A stretch of 64,000 nucleotides of DNA from NCBI GenBank assembly GCA_013398615.1, contig VZSR01003803.1:66767608-66831607 (forward strand). The letters run 5' to 3'. Shown here one piece after another: positions 50,701 to 62,700 of the stretch. Made by a program: the position numbers and the translations under genes. The notes beneath the pieces are model-generated. The model saw only the letters and a list, made by a program, of their open reading frames with translations, had not been told where the DNA came from and searched no databases. The DNA comes from Brachypodius melanocephalos. Its lineage: Eukaryota; Chordata; Aves; Passeriformes; Pycnonotidae. The number at the start of each line of letters is the position of its first letter. The first letter of the stretch is position 1.

Positions 50701-53700
50701 CTTTGATCAAATATCAAACTTAAAGGCAAGTGCAACACTGTTTTTTTGTTTTTTGTTTTTTTTTTTTTACTTTGACATTCAAGAGGGAAAAAATTGGGAC
50801 ACTTAAGTATTTTCAAACTTCTATGGTTAAATAAAGAATATTTGGAAAAATAGATATATAAAGACTTATGGTTATTTGTTTCTTTGTGAAGTAGGAGGTG
50901 CTGAATATACTTGTTAAATTTTCTTCTGTTCAGTAGCTGTTTTTCTAGGTCACGTTGAAATCTTGCTTTTTTGGCCTTATTTGTGAGATGAATTATTAGT
51001 AACAATATGTCAGAAAAGTAGTATCCCAGGAAGTACATAAACAATGTATAACTTGGAATTTTATTACTTGTTTTCCAAGCAAACAGCTAATGTTTCTAAG
51101 TAGCAATACATTTGTACAAAATTGCTTTTTCAGGGACGTGAACATGGAGGCTTGTAAAAGTGAATATTTACCTTATACCTGAATGTTATTGCTGTACTTG
51201 CTCTTAAATAGAGAAATACCTAGCACTTGCTATTCAGATTTTTGTTTTCTTTTCAGCAAAGATAGTAATATTTGAAATGCCGTGGATAATGAACGGTAAG
51301 TTTTTTGGGTTTGCTTTTTTTTTTTTCTTTTTGGATTGTGATAACTTTTAAAATTTAGTGGCAAAAATAAGAAGCAATTTTCCAGTCTGTGTAGATACAG
51401 ATGAATAATGGAGTTTGTTAAATATGCATCTTTAAATCTGTCGATTTCAAGGTTGCATACTTTTTATTTTTCCTTCTAGTATTGTATTTTGGATCATACT
51501 TTACATGATGTCTGTATTCAGACATGTTGTTTTCAAAGGTTAGGAGACCTCGATAAGTAGTCTATTCCTTGAATGCTTCTAACTGGAATCCTTTCAGGAA
51601 TCCTATCATTAGCAGTGATGGTGACTTATACCCAAGCAGAATACACAGTTTAAGATAGATGCCTGACACTGGATGCTGATGTGGTTACATTTGTTCTGAT
51701 GTAGGTACATCAGTAATTATCTATAACTGTAATGTACAGGATAAATACGCTATTCCTCTATTGTTGCCATATGGATACATGTTTTTATGTTTGCTTTGTT
51801 TTCCTGCATATTCGTGTTTTATTATCACTGAAATGACAATGGTCTTTGTAAATGGTTCATAGATCTAAAAGAATATCCTTTAAATCAGCAAAACATTTAA
51901 TCAAGGAAGTGTATATACATATCTTTCCCAATCTCCCTCACTCAGATTTGGAAACGCAATTGGTTTTACCCCCTCAGTACTTCAAAGGCTAAATTCCAAG
52001 ATAACAGAGTTGTCAGTTATTATATCAAAGATCCTTTTTCCATTTTCAGTGTAAATAATACCTTTATTCTCTTGCATTGCTCATCCCAATTATAATAGAT
52101 ACTTTCAGAGCAGGTTCTGCAATATCTTGGGGGATATAACTCACTTGTGCTATGTAAGATTTACCAATACACTGGAAAAACCTAAAAAACCAAAATAACT
52201 AAACTTGTCTCCTGTTAACTCATGTATATCTCTTTTTTTTTTTTGGTGTTTTGTTTTATAAAGCTGCTTTTAAAATTGTGAAGGGTTGGCTTGGCCCAGA
52301 TGCAATAAGCATGTTAAAGTTCACAAATAAGAGTGATGTGCAGGAGTACATCAGTGGAGAGTATCTGCCACCTCACATGGGTGGAACTGTAAGTATGAAA
52401 TTTCATGTTCATGTTGTGATAGATTGAGACACCTGTATAAATTCCATATGTGGGGTTGAGGATTGGCTCTTCACAGATGGGAGATTTCTTGAAATTGTTT
52501 TACCAATGATAATTTCAAAGTCATGATAGTTTAAAATAGATTAACTTCATGAGAATTTGATATCTGCATTCTTAAATACATTCTTAACTACGGAACATTT
52601 TTTTCTGAATCATTCACCCCCTTATAAGTAACTGAAAACCACTTAGTTTTTCAGACAGTAAAGAAGAATTATCTGTTATTGTCCCTTGTATTTTCTCCTC
52701 CCTGATGAATTAGAGGTTGTGTTTGTTCATGAAACAAGTTCTATGAACAGAAAGTAGGTTTCATGGTCCTCTGAGAGTTCTAGTCCTGCTCCAAAGCTAT
52801 GATTCACTAAAAGACAATTATATTGTAGCTATTTTTCCTTTGTTGTCTCTCGGGCTGCATTTTAAGACATGGCTGTAGAAGATTCTTTTCAAAGAGTGTA
52901 CTAGAGTTCCAAAGTGGTACAAACAGCATCAGTTTAACAGAACCAGAATCCAGTTCTAGTGCAATCTAAAAAGTGGAACAACGCAAGCATCTTGCACAAG
53001 AGGTTTCACTTTTCACTAGGCTAGATCAGTATTGCATAATCTTTAAAATAAACTCACAGAAAAAATATGCTTTAAAATGTTAATAGGCCATTTATGGTAG
53101 TAGAATAAGCCCACTGCAAGGGGGTTACTTTTCATTGTTCTTTTCCCACCTTTTCTGAAGTGCTTTTGGCATTATGGCAGTAACAGTCTGGAGGAAAGCA
53201 ATTGTTTCAGCAATAGTAGCATAGCCCATGTTCATTTGTATATGAATTCAGGGCAGTATTGTTGTGGCCAGAACATAAGAAACTTGTTTGGGAAACATAA
53301 AAGAATGTTACCTTGTTTTTCATTGGACTGAGATTAGCAGCCTTTAAAAACTGCATGCAGCCCTTGAAGGAAAGATACCCTTTTTCTGCATGGGAAATTG
53401 CTGGCCTGGCTCCCAGTCTCACATAGGAACTTTCTCATATGGAAGAAAGGTGAAATTGCTGCACAGCAGGAGTGGGCACTGAGGGAAGGGCTGGTGATGT
53501 CTGAAGTGGCTTCAGTAAGGGATTGAATGTTGCTTAGCAGTGCATCTGGGCACGGCTTCTGTGGTTCTGTGTGTTCTATTATTGCAATAGAGAGGCAATT
53601 TTTTTCCTCATTAAAGCCAAGTATCTCCCATCTGCTTTTTAGACTATCTTGCCTAACAGTTCATTATGTCTTTAAAGAAAGAACTTGTGGTTTTGCTAAA

Positions 53701-56700
53701 TATCCTCCTGAAGCATCTAATGAAACATGCAATCTTAAGAGTTATCTGTGATCCTGCCTTGGGCCTAAAAGATCCCATTGCTGGGTAGTGATTGTTGATC
53801 AAGCTGGCTCCATGTTGCCCATCTTCTGAGAGCATTAACAAATTTCAGAATCATGGAGGCAGCTTATCTAAATCATTTGTCTGGGGTAAAAAGTTGCAAT
53901 GTCAGAAATAAAGTAGTACAATAGTAGTAAGTTTGCCTAACAAGGACTCCAGAGGTTTTGACAATTTCAGAAAAATAACTTTATGTCTGCATATTAAGAG
54001 CCCTGTATTTTGAAACAGCACATGCTTTGTCTAACTACTGAGTTTCACTTGATGGGTATTTTGAGCTTGTAACCTCAGAACTATTATAATTTGGAAGAAT
54101 TGTTAGCAAATACCAAGACTCCAAAATTGTGCTTGGAATCTTTCTTCCCAAATTTTTTTCAGAGTATACAGTAAAGCAGGATCTTTGCATCTCTGACAGC
54201 AGGGAGTTTTTCACTGACCAGACAACTTAATGCACTTTGTCAGAATTTAACTTTTCTTAATGTGATTAACCTTGGCTTCTCTTGAGGCAGCTAGCTAGAG
54301 TACAATTCACCATTATTAGTATAGTCAGGCCTGGCTTTTTTTAAAATGCAGTATCTGACTTGCACAAATTGATTCCTTCCATTTTTCTCTCAAGTGTTTG
54401 GTTTTGCTTATGAGAGACTTTTTTTTTTGGATTTTTTTGCCTCCTTCCAATTCTCTCTCTGTCATCTTTGATTTCCACATGTTTAGTTACAGATCTTCAT
54501 ATTAGCAACAAGCATAATGCCAGTGAAGAGCACAGTGTATTTTTGCTTCCTTTGCTGTGTCCCTTACTAGGATCCCACTTCCAGGAGCCAGGTCTTGCCA
54601 GATGTAAACAACTAGTGGAGCAGATCATTTGGCAGGTTAATTCAGGGAGATACCTGGATTCCACTGCACTTACATTCTTTGTATTCCAGAAGAATGTTAG
54701 AGACTACTTCTGGAAGTAACAAAAAAAAAGAATGAATGTTGAACTTGGAGTCAGTGATTACTTTGCTTAACTAAGGGAACTGTTATTTGTCTCTGTTGGA
54801 AGCCTCCAAGCTTCAGTGAAGTTGCCTTTAAGCATATTTTAATTCTGTCTCAGGGTCACTCAAAAGATGAATCAGAAACTTTCCTTAGCTTTAAAATCCT
54901 TTGATTGACTGTCATCCAGCTGTGAAAGAAGAATATTACGTGCTTGATTTTAAAGAACTACTGGGCAAAGGTGTCTCCAGAGTACCAAAAAATTAAAATT
55001 AATTATGGGAAACAGAAACTTCGGTTTTGCAGGACTTTGAAATATGAATTTGGTCTAAGTTCTAGTCAAGTTCTCATCAGTCTGTTGCCTGTGACTGTTA
55101 CCATATTGCTGATCCATACATGCTACATACCACGTATGTGGCTTTGAGTTATTCTTGTCCGTAGTGCACAGAGGTAATTTTCTTTATAGCAGCTTTATTT
55201 TGGAGAGCTTGTCAAAATACCCAAGGCAGATCTAGAAGCAAGCTAATGCTAGCCAGCCTGGAAAAATAGGGTTAGGTGCTCAAGAGCCACTTGGCAATAT
55301 TTTCATTTAGTAATAAATATATACTAACTCAGTGTTTTCTGGCTTTCTTATCTATTGCACATTCTGCCATTTCCAGCTGTTGGAACAGTCCAGTTCTTAA
55401 GGCATACATGTTTCTGACTGAGCAGGGAGATTTGTTGTCTCTTCAGTAATACTTTCTGCAAAACTGATGTACATACTGTGTACACTTTGATGCAAGGTAT
55501 GTACATACAGTAGGGATTTGATTTGTTGTTTTGCCCAGTCTTTGTCAGAAGATGGATTTAACAAAGATGAATTGATCAAGATTCTCTCAGCTGGTGCCAG
55601 TATTGAGCAATGTGTGCAACAGCTGTGCTCTTTACCTGGGTATCTAAATTGATAGCCCACAGGTTTTCTTGGAAGTACCTTATATAGGTCAGTGGCCTGA
55701 AGTTAAGACATGGCTAAGCTTGCATGACTTCATGGCCACTGTGTACATGAAATCTTAGAAAATATCACTACTATGATTATGACAGCTCTACCAAAACTGC
55801 CAAAACCAGTAGCTTGAATTCTCTAGATCTGCTATAAAAAAGAGGCATAAGTCTATAGAATGGATGTATCAGGCATTGAATAGATCTGTCTTGTTACCTG
55901 GCTGAGGTTTTCACCCTCTTAGTAGATATACCCATGCCACTGAAATTAGGCACTGTGACTATGAAGTATGGGACTTTGAGTTGTCCCACTGATGAGATTC
56001 TGTTCAGCTCTTGGAGCTATCCAACAGCATGGATTAAGAAGGTCAAGTAAAGAGTGTAGCAAAATTAATTTCCCTCTATTAAGGTCAGTTTGTTATATGC
56101 CCTTCATCCTATGCTGGAAGGGAGTGACAAGGATTTGTTGGCTTGGATAAGGGGAGGCTGAATATTTCTGTCAAGTGTGGGTGTCAGTATTCTGTAAGAC
56201 TGCTGTAATATTTCTAGCAGACTAGAGTCTTTTCTTCTAATAGTGATTTAGTCTGTGACTGATACTTAAAGCTTGTCCTTCAGGCCCTTAATAGTATATT
56301 GTTTGAGCCAAGGAATACCTAGAGGTCTTTGACTCTTGCTACAGCCTGAAGAGTATATTTAGACCTTCATTTCTTTGAATGGGTCCATCTGAGATCTGAG
56401 ACTTTTCCCTTTTAGTCTTTCTTAACATCCCATTATTCCCTGTTTTGAGAAAATGTACTTACTTATGGAGGGGTCTCTTGAAATGCCTTTTTGTAACTCC
56501 CTGCTGAGGGAAGCAGGGGTATTGCTTCATTCTGCCTCACAGGAGTCAAAGCTATGTTATTTCCCTCCATTGTAAACGCTGACAGACTGCTTGAGGTTAC
56601 TTGAGGCTTAAAACTGCTTGAAAATGCAGTAGGAGTAGAGATCCCCATTCAAACACTGCCTCTAACATTACATGTACTAAAATGATTTGGAGAATGTTAA

Positions 56701-59700
56701 GATAATTTCTAGTTAGCAAAATTTGGTTTTTTACTGATCTTCCAATGGAAAAGATACCTTTATTATAGAGTCATTGAGAACTTTAGTATTCTGGTGCTGC
56801 ATTACTTAGATGTATTAAATATGGTCTTTAAATTAATTTGGCATTCCAAAGACTAGAGGTCTGAATTGCAGGATATGTAAAGGTCCACACATTATGTTAA
56901 GGGATTATTATGGTCGTGGGGTTTATTTCCTTTTTTTTTTTTTAACTGGTCATTATGAAACTAACATGCAAGGAACAACTGATGTTTTTCATCACTTTTG
57001 AAATATTTTTAGAAATAGCTGTCATAAGTTTTAAACCACATTTTTGAGAATTTAGAAGAGAATTTCAGCAATAAGACTCTGAATGCTGATCCTTGATAGA
57101 CCAGCTTCTACAGTTCTGCTGTGAATATAAATAAAAGTTACACTTTACTGGCGTCATTGGATGACTCTATTTATTTGTCTATTGATGATAAAATAGAAAC
57201 TCTTGGTGTTAGCTTTCTGTGTAGGGATGCAACTTGAAATGGATAAATGAAACATAAAAGTAATGTGAAACAAGAAACAATGACAGTATTTCCATTTAAA
57301 AACCCTAGAGAAGGCACTTCTAATCCTCTCAAATAACTCATCTTTTATAAATCTCCTTATCTTTCAGGATTCTTTCAAGTACAGTTATCCTCCATTGGTT
57401 GATGATGATTTTCAAACTCCTTTATGTGAAAATGGGCCCATTACAAGTGAAGATGAGCATGAAAGTAAAGAAGAGATAGATGCAGACACCAAGGAGGCTG
57501 GGGAGCTGAATGAAGCACAAAACCTTAATCAGAAAAAGGTATCTAAGTGAAGATTTAAGCAAGACTAGCTAGATGCTTAAAAAAATGGGACAAGAAGCAT
57601 ATGATTTTGGTTACTTGTCTTTATGTTGTATTTTTTAACAGTTTTTCTGTCTTATTTAGCAAAAGAACACAGGAAAACTGAAAAATTATTGTTGCAGTTT
57701 CAACCTTGACTCTTGGTTTGTTATGACAAGTTTCATGCTTCAGAATGTATAAAATGTGCACCAAGTATTTAGTCTATCTCTTGGAATATAGTGAATTGTA
57801 CAGTAAAATGAGAAAGGTTTCTATATTTTGTTTCCAAAGGTTGTCTTTCTAGTTGGTTTCTTTTTAATCTTGGGATATCTAGTGGTGACCATTTTGAAAT
57901 AGATCTAGTTTTCTCTGATGCTTAAATCAGTATGTACATGAAAAAATATTAAGTTAAATATTTATGCACTACTGGATGTTAATTTGTTTTCTTAAATTAT
58001 TGATAAAATCTTAACATATAAATGTTTTCATTTATTCTCGGGAGAAATTGTATTCCTACTCCATCAATCATGTTTTGCAACGTAATCTTCCTGCAGTGTT
58101 GTTTATCCAGAAATAAAGGCATTGTTTTAGATAAATTCACATGAAGTGATATCTAGGAATATGCAGTGATAGTAACTGGGGATATTGCTCTTGAAAATAG
58201 TAGAAAAAATTTGAAATTCACTACTTTATTACCATAATTAATTTTGGAATATTACATGCAAGACTTCTGTTTAATGGAGTAGAATACAGTTTCATTTACA
58301 GTTCCAGGTTTGTCAGAATAATTTGAAATGTGCAACTCACTAAATAGTCCAGCTGTTATTTGAAATTTGGCCAGCTTTTCAAAAAAAAATGTTAATTTCA
58401 CTGACCTTAGGGTCAAAAGGGAACATTACCTAAACATGCTTAGACTCAGTAGCTTATTTTGCTTGGGACACATTTTGCAAGCTATGATTCTCATATACAG
58501 AAACATGGCAAATATCTACTCAATGTGTGAGTTGCCTTTGGTGCTTAATAGGCGTCAGTGTTTATTGGCTTTTAATTTGCATGGGTGACTTGGCTTTCTA
58601 CTTAAGGTATTTTAGTTTTTTTCTGCTTTGTTTACTCTTGAAATACCACAAGGCATAGAATTGTTTTCACTTCCATTCAGTGTAACCAAGATGCTACTCA
58701 ATTTTTTTGCGTGTAGGAAATCATGAGTGATAAACTTGGTTAGTAAGTGCCTGTCCTGTAGGTGCTTCCACTTTTGTGTTCTATAGTAGTATTTTTTCTA
58801 GTAGTTTATATAGAACAAAGCCTAACATATAACGAGTGCAGTGCATTTACACACTAACCTTTTTCTACCCCTGTTATAAAATTATAAAAAAAAGTTGCTG
58901 TATGGGTTCTTTTTATACAGCCTATTTCATATAAGGTTTTGTATTCCTTTCATTCCTATACTTCAAACTTGCATGAGCTGAATTCACTTCATGTCTTTTC
59001 TCTGTATTAAAAGTGGACTAAAAAGAGGGCTAAGCAAACTCTTCAGCCAGCTGATCTGGAATCATGATGTCACTAATTTTTTCAGTCTTCTGTACTCCCC
59101 CAGCATCTGCCCTGTTTTGCATGTATTTTCCTAATGTTATAGAAGAGAACCCTCAGAACCTAAGATGTACCTGCAGTTTTGGAAGCACCAATTCAATCAG
59201 CACTATTTCTTTAATGCTCTGCAAGACTTCAGAGTTTCATCTAAGAGCAATGAAGATATGTTTAGCTACCCTGAAGTGCAATGAAGTGTGGAATTGGTAC
59301 TGGGTTTTCTGTTACAGTGATAACAGTGATTGTGTTGGGGCATCTGTTTTAATTTTAATTTGCAATGGATGAATAATAATACCAGTGCTTTATAATCTTA
59401 GATGTTTGAAGTGCTATAACTGTGTGTCTGGGTTTTTCAAAACCTGACCTGAGCAGCAGGAAAATACATGGAAAAAAACCAAAGCAGAAGTTTTGTTTTG
59501 TACATGCTTAATGTGTTACATAACTTCTATAGTAAAGCATTTTATTCAGTGGACTTCAAGCACCTTCAGAGAATGAATATATATAAAGCTTGGTCTGTAA
59601 TATGTAAATGGTTGAAATAAGCCTCATCATATTCTTTGAAATACCTGCATGATTCTGTAACGTAATCCAGGTTTTTAGTTAATCATTGTAACTATCATTT

Positions 59701-62700
59701 TTACTCAGATGAATTCTATAGAACAAATTTCCAAATCAGAGGAAACTGACAAAACAGAGGTCAAACCAAAAAATGCAAAGAAAGCATTAACCACTTTTAA
59801 AGGACCTTTATTACATATCAGGTAATAATAATTTTCTTTAATTTTCATTTTACAATGTGCCTTGGACACTTAAATGCTGAACTAGTTGGTTTTCAAAATA
59901 AACTTTTTTCAGACTGTTAGAGGAAAACAAATTATAAACAACTTTTTAAGAATGATTTTTACAAAGCTCAAAGAGTTTTCCTGGTTTTACGAGTTTTTAA
60001 TGAATCTTCTGGTGTCACCAAAGATTGGCATGCTTTTTGTACGAGTAGGTGTATATTCCATAGAATTGTGGGATTGTTTTGTTTATATTGAGAAAACATC
60101 TAACTTAAGCCTGTCCTTATCTGTAAAGAGAGCAGTGCTTTGACACTGATTTCATTGGCTCAAGAAAAATCAATGTTTTTTCAACACAGTTTTCACTGTT
60201 AAATCTTGCTTGAATTCTTCTGGCTTATGATGGTATAAATGTCTGTAATAATAATTTCCAGCTTGAATGGGTCCAATTTATTTTGTGTGCAAAGGGCTCT
60301 GTAATGACATACCTACCCAGAAGGTTTTGTCATCCAAGATGCTACATCTCGCAGTTATTTTTACCACTAAACTAGAATAAAGAAATCAATTAGCCAATAC
60401 CACTTTTTCTTTTCACTGCCTTTTAGGTTAAAATGCTTGATTAGAATTTGATTTAGATGTTAACTTTTATTTTCGCTTTCAGTTTGCTATTAGATGAATG
60501 AAGAAAATATCTAATTTTTAGGTAATTTCTTAGCTAACTTTTTAGGTGCTCTAAAGAATTAGTTTTGGAATGAATTTGAATAATGACATACTCATTAGCT
60601 TAAATATATTTTATATGTCTAAATTTTTCCTAATTTCTAAATGAAAAACCTCTGCTGTATAGCCTTAGTTTCTTGTATGGCAAGACAAAGACATAGATTG
60701 CAGAATTGTTATTATAAAAAAAGTTAAATGTTTTCTGTGACAATCACACATGCTAGATGTATTTTTTCCAACCACTTTTCAATTAAAAAAAAAAAGGGGC
60801 ACAAATCATAAGCAAGCAATAAGAAAACCCAAACAAGCAAAACACCCCTGACACCCTCAGAAACTTCCTTTTTTTCCTCTTGAAATACTTCAAGCTGTCA
60901 TTGAATAGAAGTGACTTATATGGACTGCAACACATGGAAGAGTAAACTTAGTCAAGTGAAGAGGTGTTGATATTTGTAGTCTTGCTGTCAATGGAAAATA
61001 AAGTACTGGTGTCTCCATTGTCCTTGCTGTTTGTTTATTTTGTTTTTAAAGTAAAATCCTGAGTGCAGCTGTTGCTCTTCATTAATCCTCTCCCTCTGCA
61101 GAAGCTAGAACTAGCTTTCATTTTCTTCCACTGATTCTCAGGACATTGAACTGAAGGTGATTGAACCAATAATATATAGTGCCAGTTGTAGGCACCTATC
61201 ACAGAGACCACAAGCTCTGCCACCATAATTAACTTGCATCCTTGCTCATCTCCCAGCATTGCCCTGTGAAGGGAGGAGCCTGGAGCCTGAGCACACAGCT
61301 GAGGCACTGCAGCTCTGGCACCATAAAATCATGGACCAAAGCTGGGTCCTTGTGCTCTTTTGTTTCTTGTATTTGTAGTCATGCTCATGAGTCAGCTGCC
61401 TCCCTCATTTAGGCCACAACTGTATTTGCCTTGTATACCTTATAATGAAAGGCAGCCTCTGACTTTCCTCAATAAATGAGTTTGTTTAGTCAGACAAAAA
61501 GCAGCAGTTTCCTTGCACTGTCTGGCAGAAGAGCAGCTCGTGGTACGAGAATTTCTAGTACAAGCTGGTTATGTCACACACATCAGAGCAAAGAAATTCC
61601 TGCATCTGTAAAAATTAAAATGCTTGGGTGTTTGTTTAAACAATCCAGCCTCTTAATAGCTCCATGTCACCTACCCGCAATGCTCTGGAACTTGATTTCA
61701 CAGACGAGCCATACAACTGTGGCCCAAAGCTTTTTTTCCTTTGCTCAATGGCCATAGTTGGTAGAACAAGAAGGATCAGGCTCTTGCAGAATGTTCCTTC
61801 CCTTGACCATGTTTGTATCTTGTTTTGAGGCTGATTATTGTTATCTTGTTTCATTTATGGTTCATCTTGCAATTGCTGTTAAACACAGCTGCAGTAGTAC
61901 AGTATTAAGATAGCTAAACTATGTTGTAGTTACAACCCTTCCTTTCCCCAGCACTGGTTACTTAAATTGACAATTTGGAAATGAAAGAATACTGAGAGGA
62001 GGAGAGGATTACCCTATGAAGCTGTTTTAAACCCATCAGTTTTTTGGTTCCTACTTTATTTGGCACACTTATCCCCACCACAAAAGAAGTAATTTTGTCA
62101 TGTGGATTGACTAATGCCTTGTAAAACATCAGCAGCCCTACATCACAGGCACCACTGCAATCTGCTTGAGGCATGGGCGTTCACGATTGCCCTACAGCCC
62201 CAAGGGGTTTTCTTCTCAGCTCATACAGTAGTTTAAGTGGGAGAAGAAGGAAGGATTGGTACTATAAAAGGAAGTCTTTGAAGGGGAGGTCAAACTAACA
62301 TGAAATTGGCACTCCAGAAAGAGGACATGGGGAAAAAAAGTCCCGTTTTGAAAAAGAATATGCAGTTCATTAGTACGGGGTAGAACAGCAGTTCTTTGCG
62401 TGCTCCTCACGTGACACAGTGAGAGGAAAAGTTCTTCATTACTATGCAAGTTTCCTTTCAACCTGTATTCTATGAGCATGCCTTTGACCTACTAGTGTTC
62501 ATTTGAATGCTTATCCAAAATGAGTTGTCTTAGTTTGATGTGGTTTAAATATCTCATGCATGACTCTTAATTGCACAAGAATATTAAAAAGAAGCAAAAC
62601 TTTATTTATGCATGTGGTACAACAAGTATGTGAAGGTTGACTCATAAGTACAAGTGAATTAGCTGTCGTGGTTGAAGTGATTGCCAGTTGTGAATATCTG

